Source of the DNA: Anaerolineaceae bacterium oral taxon 439 | GTDB lineage: Bacteria; Chloroflexota; Anaerolineae; Anaerolineales; Anaerolineaceae | Reading direction: 5' to 3' | Assembly: GCA_001717545.1 (NCBI GenBank) | Contig: CP017039.1 | Location: 2,418,001-2,482,000, forward strand | Length of the DNA: 64,000 nucleotides | In this document: in pieces, positions 28,673 to 36,812 of the stretch | Layout of the letters: every line of letters begins with the position of its first letter | Numbering within the stretch: position 1 is the stretch's first letter | The notes under the pieces: generated by a model | Told to the model about the DNA's origin: nothing | The model's database searches: none | Seen by the model: the letters and a program-made list of their open reading frames with translations, nothing else | Translations under genes and position numbers: made by a program

Positions 28673-29896
28673 ATGGAAAAATTACATTTAGCAACAATTG
28701 ACATCGGCACCTCGAAAATCTGCACGCTGATCGCTCAGGTCGAGAGCGAAAACGCGGTCAAAATCCTGGGCGTCGGGATCGAACCCTCGCAGGGCGTCCG
28801 CAAGGGCATGGTTTACGATATTCAGCAGGCGACCGCCGCGATCTCCAAATCGATCCGAAAAGCCGAACGCACTTCCGGGTTCCAGATTTCCGACGCGATT
28901 ATTTCGATCGCAGGGTCGCATATCAACGCAATTAACAATAAAGCGACCGTCTCGATCGTCGGCGGCTGTATCGATGAATACGAGATTCGCCGCGTTATCG
29001 ACTCGGTCAAAGCGGTTCCGATCCCCAATAACCGCACGATTCTGCATACGATGCAACGGACGTACAGCGTCGACGGTATCGAAGGCATCCGCAGCCCGCT
29101 CGGCATGTACGGACGGCGGCTCGACGTCGAAGCGCATATTATCACCGGCGCGACCGCGACCGTCGAGAACCTGAAGCAATGCATCCTCGCCAACGAGATC
29201 GAGGTCAACTCCTTCGTGCTGAATTCGTTAGCCGCCGGAGAGGTCGTCCTGAGCGATATCGAAAAGCAGAGCGGCGTTTTCGTCTGCGACCTGGGCGCGG
29301 GAACCGCCGATCTCGCGATTTATTTCAATAACGACGTCTGGCATACCAATTCGCTCCCGATCGGCGGCGCGCATATCACCAACGATATCGCCCAGATCTT
29401 CCATCTTTCATACAATCAGGCGGAAGAAGTCAAAAAAATTCATGGGTCCGCGCTTCCGGAGCTTATCGACGACGAGGAATTTTTCTACGCCCGCTCCTTC
29501 GGGCAGGAGGAATCGGCGAAATATTCCCGAAAAGAGCTGGCCTCGGTTATCTCCGTCCGCGTCGAAGAAATCTTCCAGCTTATCCGTCAGGATATCAAAC
29601 GCTCCGGCATCGATCATATCCTCCCCGCCGGAATGGTCCTGACGGGCGGCTGTGCGCTGCTTCCCGGGATCGAGCGCGTCGCCTCGAACGTTCTCGGACT
29701 CCCCGTCCGCGTCGCGAAACCGGAAAACCTGACCGGCATGATCGATCAATTAGATAGCCCCGCCTTTTCAGCGTCTGTGGGCCTGCTGTATTGGCGGATG
29801 AAAACCGAAGTCATAGAAGATCCGCAATCCAGGAAAGCGGATCCCGGCGAAGCCTTGTCCAAGGTCAGGCGATTTATTCGGATGTTATTCCCATAG
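28673..29896 (+). CDS. ftsA: cell-division actin-like protein FtsA
   Basis: FtsA tethers FtsZ to the membrane and recruits divisome proteins. I start it at ATG 28673, four bases after ftsQ, where MEKLHLATIDIGTSKICTLI matches the family; 407 residues. Visible parts are the phosphate-1 motif DIGTSK, the 1C domain (SIAGSHINAINN), VVLSDIEKQSGVFVCDLGAGTADLA (phosphate 2), VLTGGCALLPGIE (adenosine motif), and a C-terminal amphipathic end (LSKVRRFIRMLF) suited to membrane binding. ftsZ follows 164 bases downstream. Confidence 0.95.
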   Translation: MEKLHLATIDIGTSKICTLIAQVESENAVKILGVGIEPSQGVRKGMVYDIQQATAAISKSIRKAERTSGFQISDAIISIAGSHINAINNKATVSIVGGCIDEYEIRRVIDSVKAVPIPNNRTILHTMQRTYSVDGIEGIRSPLGMYGRRLDVEAHIITGATATVENLKQCILANEIEVNSFVLNSLAAGEVVLSDIEKQSGVFVCDLGAGTADLAIYFNNDVWHTNSLPIGGAHITNDIAQIFHLSYNQAEEVKKIHGSALPELIDDEEFFYARSFGQEESAKYSRKELASVISVRVEEIFQLIRQDIKRSGIDHILPAGMVLTGGCALLPGIERVASNVLGLPVRVAKPENLTGMIDQLDSPAFSASVGLLYWRMKTEVIEDPQSRKADPGEALSKVRRFIRMLFP

Positions 29897-30060
29897 GAGC
29901 TGATAATGAACAGAATCAATAAATTAATACCCTGATCCAGCTCCGAGACAGGACTGAAAAATCTGTAAATCATGTACAATTTGGCGTATCACTTTGAACG
30001 CCTTGGTCAATAGAAATACTACTGCAATGGTATGGATGACAAGTAAGGGAATGGTGAAAA

Positions 30061-31212
30061 ATGGAAAACACGTATCAGAACTTAGGCGAAAGCTCCGCTA
30101 ATATCAAAGTCGTCGGCGTTGGCGGCGCGGGCTGCAACGCGATCAATCGCATGATTGAGAGCGGCATGCAGGGGGTTGAATTTATCGCGGTCAATACAGA
30201 CGCGCAGGCGCTCATCGCATCCAAAGCGGATCAGCGCGTCCGGATCGGCGAAAAAGCCACGCGCGGTCTCGGCGCGGGGGCGAATCCGGAAGTCGGACGT
30301 CTCGCCGCGGAAGAATCGCGCGAGGAGCTGCGAACGGCGCTGAAAGAGGCCGATATGGTCTTTATCACGGCCGGAATGGGCGGCGGAACCGGAACCGGCG
30401 CCGCGCCCGTCATCGCCTCGATCTGCCGTGAAATCGAAGCGTTGACGATCGGCGTCGTGACGCGTCCGTTCGACTACGAGGGACTTCCGCGGGCGAACGC
30501 AGCGCTGACCGGGATCCGGACGCTGAAAAAAGAGGTCGATACGCTGATCGTCGTCCCGAACCAGCGCCTTTACGAAGTCGTCGACAAGAATACGCCGATG
30601 ATCAAGGCGTTCCGCATGATCGACGATATCCTGCGCCAGGGGGTTCAGGGAATTTCCGAACTGATTACGCTCCAGGGGATTATCAACCTCGACTTCGCCG
30701 ACGTGAAGACAATTATGTCGAACGGCGGCTCGGCGCTGATGGCGATTGGGGTCGGGATCGGCGAGAACCGCGCGGCGAAGGCGGCGGAAGCGGCGATTAC
30801 GAACCGCCTGATCGATAAAAATATCGACGGAGCGACGCGGATCCTGTTCAATATTACCGTCGGCGAAGATTTTACGCCGTACGAACTCGAAGAAGCGGCG
30901 TCAATCGTCCGCGCGACCGCCGACCCGAACGCGAACTTTATCATGGGCGCTGTCCTCGATCCGGGCCTGAAAGACGAAGTCCGGATTACCGTCGTCGCGA
31001 CCGGGTTCCCCGACGAGCTGGAAGGGAGCGATGAAACGCCGCAGTTTCCGCCCTTCGCCAGAGTAAAACCGGCGTCGGTACCGGATCGCCAGCCGACCGC
31101 CTCGAAAAACGGGAGCGCGCCGAAAAAGGAAAAAGAACCGGCCGAATTCCGCCGCCGTGAAGGCTCCGACGATATTCCTGCGTTCATGCGCCTGATGGAT
31201 CGGAATTCATAA
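30061..31212 (+). CDS. ftsZ: cell-division tubulin homologue FtsZ
   Basis: FtsZ is the GTPase forming the cytokinetic Z ring. The 383-residue protein has [17 protein letters not shown], the tubulin signature [14 protein letters not shown], the T7 loop [11 protein letters not shown], and after about residue 320 a linker leading to the C-terminal peptide [14 protein letters not shown] that binds FtsA. The 164-base gap after ftsA is the largest in the cluster and probably holds an extra ftsZ promoter (TACAAT near 29975 is the best -10-like sequence, without a clear -35). Confidence 0.97.
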   Translation: MENTYQNLGESSANIKVVGVGGAGCNAINRMIESGMQGVEFIAVNTDAQALIASKADQRVRIGEKATRGLGAGANPEVGRLAAEESREELRTALKEADMVFITAGMGGGTGTGAAPVIASICREIEALTIGVVTRPFDYEGLPRANAALTGIRTLKKEVDTLIVVPNQRLYEVVDKNTPMIKAFRMIDDILRQGVQGISELITLQGIINLDFADVKTIMSNGGSALMAIGVGIGENRAAKAAEAAITNRLIDKNIDGATRILFNITVGEDFTPYELEEAASIVRATADPNANFIMGAVLDPGLKDEVRITVVATGFPDELEGSDETPQFPPFARVKPASVPDRQPTASKNGSAPKKEKEPAEFRRREGSDDIPAFMRLMDRNS

Positions 31213-31242
31213 AAGAAAACGCCCTGAGCCTGAGGGAAATAA

Positions 31243-31269
31243 GGAAGAAGGGAACGCGTCCCTTCTTCC
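31243..31269 (+). terminator. hairpin after ftsZ
   Basis: GGAAGAAGGGA (31243-31253) pairs perfectly with its complement (31259-31269) around a five-base loop, 30 bases past the ftsZ stop. No T-run follows, so it may need Rho or act as a 3'-end stabiliser. It is the only candidate end of the dcw transcript. Confidence 0.5.
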
Positions 31270-31333
31270 CGATACGTCTTCCAAATATGCCCGCCGCTGC
31301 GTTCGCCGCGATTTCGCTGGTACGGCCCGCCGC

Positions 31334-32158
31334 CTACCAATCATGCTTTCTTGCGATGATCAACCCATGATTGGAGCTGCCTAAAATCGACGGTTCTTCG
31401 CAGGTTCGGATATGATAATCGGCCCAGCGGTTAAAATACGCCGGTTTCAGGTCGTTGATCCGTTCGGCCAGCATGCGCGCCGTCCCGTCCTGAGCGAGAT
31501 GATGACAGACGCGCACCGGAAACTCCGAAAGCATCGCTTCCATTTCGCTCGGCTTCGAGAACCAGGCGTCCGTCCAGAAACAATCCGGATCGTCGGACTT
31601 CATCGCCCCCTGCTCGATAATCGTCTGGTACCACTTTTCCTGTAGAAATTGCTTATTCTGCGTCGCCAGATGCGCGAAGGTAAAAAATTTATTAATATAC
31701 GCAACATAAAGCATCCCGCCGCGCTTCAATACGCGCAGCGATTCCGCCAGCGCCCTGCGCCGGTCAGCAGCTTCGACTAAATGATAAATTGGCCCCATGC
31801 AGAATACTGTGTCGAACGTCTCGTCCGGGAACATGCTTAAATCGCGGGCGTCGTTCTGAAACGACTCGATCGAGAGATTCTGTTCTCTGGCTTTCCGCCG
31901 GATAATTTCGACGTAGGACGGCGTAATATCGAGCGCGGTAACGTCCAGCCCGCGCGCCGCGTAATACAGCGCGTATGCGCCGCCGCCCGCCGCAACGTCC
32001 AGGACCTTATCGCCCTCTTTCAGGTATTTATTCATGTAGACCAGCGTCGTCATAAACTCCAACCGGCGCACGTTATCCGCTTCCAAACGCTTATCCTCGT
32101 CGTACGTCTCGTACGCGCGGATTACGTTTTTCAAGGATGAATCCGTCGTTTCCATCAT
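31334..32158 (-). CDS. class I SAM-dependent methyltransferase
   Basis: A 274-residue Rossmann-fold methyltransferase. Motif I is VLDVAAGGGAYALYYA, the SAM ribose acidic residue lies in DVTALDITPSYVE, motif II is DTVFCMGPIYHLVE, and motif III is RVLKRGGMLYVAYIN. It resembles UbiE/methyltransferase-11-type small-molecule enzymes; the substrate cannot be read from sequence. The first ATG (32158) has GGAGG seven bases upstream. It faces ftsZ and is divergent from the DUF4153 gene; TATAAT occurs twice on the minus strand in that gap (32226-32221 and 32215-32210). Confidence 0.82.
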   Translation of the reverse strand: MMETTDSSLKNVIRAYETYDEDKRLEADNVRRLEFMTTLVYMNKYLKEGDKVLDVAAGGGAYALYYAARGLDVTALDITPSYVEIIRRKAREQNLSIESFQNDARDLSMFPDETFDTVFCMGPIYHLVEAADRRRALAESLRVLKRGGMLYVAYINKFFTFAHLATQNKQFLQEKWYQTIIEQGAMKSDDPDCFWTDAWFSKPSEMEAMLSEFPVRVCHHLAQDGTARMLAERINDLKPAYFNRWADYHIRTCEEPSILGSSNHGLIIARKHDW

Positions 32159-32374
32159 TTGTCCACCTCCGATAAATCCTGCGAATTGCGCCGGAACCGT
32201 CCGGCCTCGATTATAGATTAATTATAGTTCAGCCTCCATCAAAATCCGTCGAAAGCTCTCAATAACTCCCAGATCGCGGGCTTCGCCGAACGGCAGGGCC
32301 TATTTGCCGTACAATAATTGAAACCTTGCGAAAACGAAAAACGTCTTTCGTAATAAGAACAGGAGGCAATACGC

Positions 32375-34036
32375 ATGAATTCCATCAGTTCCATCCTCAG
32401 CGCAAGCGGAGCGTCGATCCGAAAATCCTTCCGCCGTTTCCCGATGACGCAGGCCGCGTTAGCTTTATTCATTATCCTGACCGCATTCGCGACGGACTTT
32501 TTCGGGCGCGCGAACGGATTCAAGCCGATCGATCACGTCATAACGCCGTTCCTGATGATGCTGACGTTTGGTTTATTCCTGATTGAGGCGTCGGCGATCC
32601 GAAAGAATGGCATAAAAATCGGGATGATCGCGCTCGCGGCAGCGATCGCCGCCTTTTTCGCCCTGACGCATCCCGAAATCAATCCGATGAAGCTTGACGA
32701 GGCCGCCCGCGAAACCGTCGAACGCATCCGGACGTTTTACGTCGTTCTTTGCCTCTGCCTCGCGGTTCGGGCGATCCTGAGCCAGGCACATATTTCGATC
32801 GACGAATTCGCCAAAAAAATCTACGGCCATGGCTTCGCCGCCGCGATCGTCCTCGGCTGTTTTTCGCTTGGCGTCCTGCTCGTGACCGGAATTTTCGAGA
32901 CACTTTTTCTTTCGGGGAGCTATGAACTGATCCCGCGCGTCTGGATTTTCTGCGCCCTGTCGTCGTTCTCGATCGGCGTTTTCTACGCGATCGAAAACCT
33001 GGATCAGGCACCGGGAAAATTCTTTATCACGATCGGGAAATATGTCCTGCTCCCGGTCCTGGCGCTCGCTTTCATGATTATCTACGGATATATCGCCAAA
33101 ATCCTGATCACGCAGATCATCCCGTCCAACGAAATCTTCCCCATCCTGAGCAGCCTGTTCTGTATTGGCGCTCCGATCTGGACGATGAACCGCGCGATGG
33201 ATCATGACGACCGCACGGGTAAGCTGGTCGACCTGCTGCCGCTGCTGTTTATACCGTTTATCGCGCTTCAGGGGTATTCGATCTGGCTGCGTATTTCCGA
33301 ATTCGGGCTGACAACGACGCGTTATCTCGGCTGCGCGCTGATCGCGCTGGAGATCGTCTATTTCACGCTGTACTTTTTTCATGGACGGAAGACGGAAGGC
33401 GTCCTGACCGCCGCCGTCGTCCTCGCTGCGCTCGCCTACGTTGTTCCCGGGATTAACTCCCGCGACCTGCCGTTCAATCGACAGTTGGCTGCGCTGAACG
33501 CTTACGCCACCAACCCGGACACGTTCGACGAAAGCGATTTGTATCGCGTCGCCGGCGCTTACAACTACCTGAAATCCGTACCCGGCGGCATGGAGGCCAT
33601 GGAAACGATTGACGCGAAGATCCTCGATAAAATCGAATCGCTCCCGCTCGCGAGGTCCGAAGACAGGAGCTATTACAATTTTTGGGGCGAAAATAACGAA
33701 AAAATCGACGTGATCGGTTTCTCCGCGATCCGGCCCAATATCTACTGTAACTCAGAGTATAATGAAACGGTCGACCTGAGCGCGATCGCCTGCTACCTGC
33801 CGGACAGCGCAGCGAAGGATCCGGAGCGCCGGCCGACGCCGTTCCTGACGATCGATTTCAGCGAAATCTACGCGACATACGCGACCGTTCGCAGCGCGGA
33901 ATCCAGACAGCTGGAAACGAATCAGGTCCCGCTCCCGAACGGGGACGTCCTCTGGCTGGAATCGCTGTCGTTTGAAATCGACGAAAACGGAGAGGTTCGA
34001 TACTTCTCCGCGAACGGGTTCTATCTAGAAAAATAG
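32375..34036 (+). CDS. DUF4153-type polytopic membrane protein
   Basis: A 553-residue protein with about ten to eleven hydrophobic helices in the first 350 residues and a soluble C-terminal domain of about 180 residues. The block GYIAKILITQIIPSNEIFPILSS, followed by YSIWLRISEFGLTTTRYLG, is typical of DUF4153 proteins, whose function is unknown. AGGAGG lies eight bases before ATG 32375. A perfect terminator hairpin overlaps its stop codon. The C-terminal part (DIGFSAIRPNIY-like repeats of YxxxV) is probably outside the membrane. Its neighbours, GT-C-like membrane proteins, suggest a cell-surface role, but only by association. Confidence 0.75.
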   Translation: MNSISSILSASGASIRKSFRRFPMTQAALALFIILTAFATDFFGRANGFKPIDHVITPFLMMLTFGLFLIEASAIRKNGIKIGMIALAAAIAAFFALTHPEINPMKLDEAARETVERIRTFYVVLCLCLAVRAILSQAHISIDEFAKKIYGHGFAAAIVLGCFSLGVLLVTGIFETLFLSGSYELIPRVWIFCALSSFSIGVFYAIENLDQAPGKFFITIGKYVLLPVLALAFMIIYGYIAKILITQIIPSNEIFPILSSLFCIGAPIWTMNRAMDHDDRTGKLVDLLPLLFIPFIALQGYSIWLRISEFGLTTTRYLGCALIALEIVYFTLYFFHGRKTEGVLTAAVVLAALAYVVPGINSRDLPFNRQLAALNAYATNPDTFDESDLYRVAGAYNYLKSVPGGMEAMETIDAKILDKIESLPLARSEDRSYYNFWGENNEKIDVIGFSAIRPNIYCNSEYNETVDLSAIACYLPDSAAKDPERRPTPFLTIDFSEIYATYATVRSAESRQLETNQVPLPNGDVLWLESLSFEIDENGEVRYFSANGFYLEK

Positions 34037-34046
34037 AACCCGTTTT
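34013..34046 (+). terminator. intrinsic terminator overlapping the DUF4153 stop codon
   Basis: AACGGGTTCTAT (34013-34024), inside the last codons, pairs perfectly with ATAGAACCCGTT (34033-34044), which contains the TAG stop; the loop is eight bases and TT follows. Termination signal and coding end share the same bases. Confidence 0.7.
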
Positions 34047-34060
34047 CACGGAACCAACGA

Positions 34061-34097
34061 GGCGGGGGAAGTTTTACTTTTTCCCCCGCCGCTTTCT
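34061..34097 (+). terminator. second hairpin after the DUF4153 gene
   Basis: GGCGGGGGAA (34061-34070) pairs with TTCCCCCGCC (34081-34090) around a ten-base loop and is followed by GCTTTCTTT. It is GC-rich with a short T-rich tail and probably acts as backup terminator between convergent genes. Confidence 0.65.
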
Positions 34098-34118
34098 TTC
34101 TACGCCCGGCTCGTCCGG

Positions 34119-34823
34119 TTAACGCCCCATTTCAATCAGCCGCGGCGTCACCATCAGGAACGGATTCTCACTGGAAAATCGCAGCGTCTCGACCGGCACC
34201 TTCGCCGGATCGCCCGAATCCAGATCCGCTTCCTTCGCGATCGTCCGCTCAACGTTCAGAACGACGTAATTTGCTCCGTCAAACGTAACGTCCATCGACG
34301 CTTTTAAGAACTTGTCCCCCTCGGACATCGAGCATTTCAGACCCTCTACCCGCCAGGTCCGCTCGTCCTTCGCCGACCAGCTCCCCTCGTCGACGACCAA
34401 CAGGTGAAAACCCGACAGGTCGCTGTATGAATGAAAATTCGATAGATTAAACGTCGATCCGTCATCCTTGAAAACGTCGGTCGCCACGCCGTTCGTCATC
34501 GCAACGACCGCCGCCCGCAGCGCCATTTCGCGCGGGAATACGGATTCAGGATCGCCGCTATCCGCAACGCCGTCTCCGCCCGCCGGGCCAGAGTCCGGCG
34601 TCTCAGGAACGTCCGCGGCAGCGCCAGTCTCCGGAGTCTGAGTCGCTGCGTCCTGAGGCCCCTCGTCGTCAGCCCGGATAACCTCCGCGGCTGGAGCCGG
34701 CAGCGGCGTTTCGGTGGCTTCCGGTTCTTCGCCCGCGTGGTCCGGAACGTTACAGGCAGGCAGCAGAATAACAACGGCCGTCAACAGTAAGCCAAGCATG
34801 ATTATGATTGCAATCCGTTTCAT
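34119..34823 (-). CDS. hypothetical lipoprotein
   Basis: A 234-residue exported lipoprotein of unrecognised family. The signal peptide ends in the lipobox LLPAC (Cys about 24). A Pro/Glu/Thr/Ala/Asp-rich low-complexity linker of about 70 residues tethers a C-terminal domain of about 135 residues containing FHLLVVDEGSW and TWRVEGLKCSM. The start is ATG 34823 with AGGAG five bases upstream; a TTG one codon earlier would be too close. It is the last gene of the three-gene unit starting at 36710, 19 bases after the DUF6056-like gene. Function unknown. Confidence 0.75.
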   Translation of the reverse strand: MKRIAIIIMLGLLLTAVVILLPACNVPDHAGEEPEATETPLPAPAAEVIRADDEGPQDAATQTPETGAAADVPETPDSGPAGGDGVADSGDPESVFPREMALRAAVVAMTNGVATDVFKDDGSTFNLSNFHSYSDLSGFHLLVVDEGSWSAKDERTWRVEGLKCSMSEGDKFLKASMDVTFDGANYVVLNVERTIAKEADLDSGDPAKVPVETLRFSSENPFLMVTPRLIEMGR

Positions 34824-34842
34824 CAATTCTCCTCAACTATCG

Positions 34843-36213
34843 TTATTTAAAAATCCTGGCGACATCATACGCGAACTTCGCCATCGACAAAAAAGCGAAG
34901 ACCGGCATCGCCCTGTTCAGGACCCGCCGTTCCTTCTCGCCGATCAATCCTTCCCGAAACGCCGAGAAGATCCCGGCCAACGCCGCAGAGATCAGGCAGA
35001 ACGCCAGGACCGAGCAGGCGCGATATCCCGACTGGAATACAGACGGCGAAAAGCCAATAACGAGGCGCGTCGAAAACCCCGCCACCAGGAGCACGCCCAT
35101 CACAGCCAGATCCCGCCGTCGGTTCATGACCAAATAATATGACAGAATGAACAGCGCCAGGAACAATCCAAAAACAAAAAACTTGACAAAAGCATTCATC
35201 GAGTACCGCGTCGTCTCCGATATCAGTCCATATCGGCTGATCGGCGCGGCAATCACGTTCCCGAACGGGACCAGGCGTTCCGTCAGGTTAGAAAACTGCC
35301 GGTGGAACGCGCTGACGATCGCGAAAGGCACGAACGGAATCAGCGAATAAGCCAGACTTCGGAACTTTTTCCAGATCAGGTAAGTCATCCCTGCGCAGAG
35401 AAAGACAACCAGGAGATGATTCTCGACGATCAGCCACTGCAACGTCATCGAAAGCCCGATCTCGACTTTATCAAAAACGCTCAGTTTTCCGAAGAACGGC
35501 AGCCACCGCGTTTCTAAATACGTCCGGTTCCGATTTCCCGGCGACGCGAAAATAAAAACGCAGCAGGCCACGCTCAACAGCCAGAAAACGACGTTCGCGG
35601 CGCAGCTCCGTTTCCTCGCGGCCGTATAGACCAGGAAGCCCGTATAAGCGAACAGGATCACGACCATCATCTGCTCATTGTTCGCGCCATAAATCAGGCA
35701 TGCGCCATACGCGATCAGCTCGTACCAACAGATCGACTCGCCATCCAGCCAGCGCCGGATCGGAACGAGCGACATCATGCCAAACGCGATCGGGCTCAGG
35801 TACGTCGTCATCGTCGCGATCCAGCCGGCCGAGCCAAGCTCGGTCAGCGGATACAGCAGGGCCACCCCGGCAACGATAAGATTTCCCGACCTGCGGTCCC
35901 CCTCGACGAAAAGCCGCGACAACGCGGACAACAGGACATACATCGAAAGGCCCATGAAAAGGGCGAAGAAAACCTGATTCCGCCCGGTCAGGTAGTACAT
36001 CACAAAATTGATCAGGACACGCGACGCCCAGGTAAAGTACATTTCCCAAGCCCTGCTCCAGATTTCGGCGGCCGGTACGTCTCTCGTCAGGCGGATATTG
36101 ACGAGATCGTCGCCACCCAGCCGCGCGAAATACAGGATAACCGCAAAAACCAGGCTGACGACGATAAAAATCAGCCGATCGTCCCCAAGCCAACGCTGAA
36201 TCCGTGTTTTCAT
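34843..36213 (-). CDS. polytopic membrane protein, DUF6056-like (GT-C-type fold suspected)
   Basis: A 456-residue protein with about eleven membrane helices. After the first helix an acidic pair occurs in the loop (LGGDDLVNIRLT), followed by MYFTWASRVLINFVMYY, the pattern of DUF6056 proteins in Gram-positive genomes. Acidic residues in the first outer loop are typical of GT-C lipid-linked-sugar transferases, so a role in decorating envelope polymers is possible but unproven. It overlaps the upstream gene by four bases and precedes a lipoprotein gene. Confidence 0.65.
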   Translation of the reverse strand: MKTRIQRWLGDDRLIFIVVSLVFAVILYFARLGGDDLVNIRLTRDVPAAEIWSRAWEMYFTWASRVLINFVMYYLTGRNQVFFALFMGLSMYVLLSALSRLFVEGDRRSGNLIVAGVALLYPLTELGSAGWIATMTTYLSPIAFGMMSLVPIRRWLDGESICWYELIAYGACLIYGANNEQMMVVILFAYTGFLVYTAARKRSCAANVVFWLLSVACCVFIFASPGNRNRTYLETRWLPFFGKLSVFDKVEIGLSMTLQWLIVENHLLVVFLCAGMTYLIWKKFRSLAYSLIPFVPFAIVSAFHRQFSNLTERLVPFGNVIAAPISRYGLISETTRYSMNAFVKFFVFGLFLALFILSYYLVMNRRRDLAVMGVLLVAGFSTRLVIGFSPSVFQSGYRACSVLAFCLISAALAGIFSAFREGLIGEKERRVLNRAMPVFAFLSMAKFAYDVARIFK

Positions 36214-36710
36214 TGACGCCCGCCTTTCAGCGCTGCGCCCGTATCGATCAGCCGTTCCTTCCCTTGAATCTTTACGCGGATCAGGATCGTATACGAGCGC
36301 TTCGTCAGGTCGATCGGAGCGCGAGTCGGAATCAGAACCTCGAACCCGGCCCAGTCATAGTTCGTTCCGTCGTCCATCTCCGCCGTCACGTCATCGCGGA
36401 ACGTTACCACCGTCGGAAGGAGGAACCCTTTTCCGGTCCCCTCCTCTCTCAGGACGACGTCGATCTCGACCGGCAGCGTTTCCTGATGACGTTCAATGAT
36501 CCAGCCTTTAATCCGGATCATGGCCCCCGATTCGACCGTCTCCAGCGCGAATTCATACTTCTCCGCCGGGGACGCTAACGGAACGGAAGAGACGTCGAAA
36601 GATGGAATACGCGTGTCCTCCCAGACCAGGAACGCCCACGCGGCAGAGATCAAAAAAAGGGAACCGATGATAAACGGCAGGATAATCTTTTTTTGTTCGA
36701 TCTTTTCCAT
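36210..36710 (-). CDS. hypothetical single-pass membrane protein
   Basis: A 166-residue protein of unrecognised family: short basic start, one transmembrane helix (about 9-29, IILPFIIGSLFLISAAWAFLVW), then an outside beta-rich domain of about 135 residues with GAMIRIKGWIIE and PTVVTFRDDVTAEM. It overlaps the DUF6056-like gene by ATGA, so the two proteins probably work together at the membrane. A -10 for the unit was not recognised in the 100-base divergent gap. Confidence 0.65.
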   Translation of the reverse strand: MEKIEQKKIILPFIIGSLFLISAAWAFLVWEDTRIPSFDVSSVPLASPAEKYEFALETVESGAMIRIKGWIIERHQETLPVEIDVVLREEGTGKGFLLPTVVTFRDDVTAEMDDGTNYDWAGFEVLIPTRAPIDLTKRSYTILIRVKIQGKERLIDTGAALKGGRQ

Positions 36711-36799
36711 ACTCGACGCCTCCTATGCGTCAGGATACAGGAATCATACCATGAGGAACGCCGCGCGGCGCGCCGAAATTTCATCGGCAGAATTTCCTG

Positions 36800-36805
36800 T
36801 ATAAT
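36800..36805 (+). promoter_or_regulatory. -10 box of GT-C gene, probably leaderless
   Basis: TATAAT is followed by only TTTTGAC before ATG 36813. The start point expected seven bases after the -10 coincides with the start codon. No Shine-Dalgarno sequence is present and the -35 position (AATTTC) is weak. Confidence 0.55.
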
Positions 36806-36812
36806 TTTTGAC

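Noticed and set aside
29906-29932. Eight-codon frame after ftsA (GGAG, then MNRINKLIP)
   Set aside because: Has a ribosome site, but is too short to support as a gene and no terminator or structure suggests a leader-peptide role.
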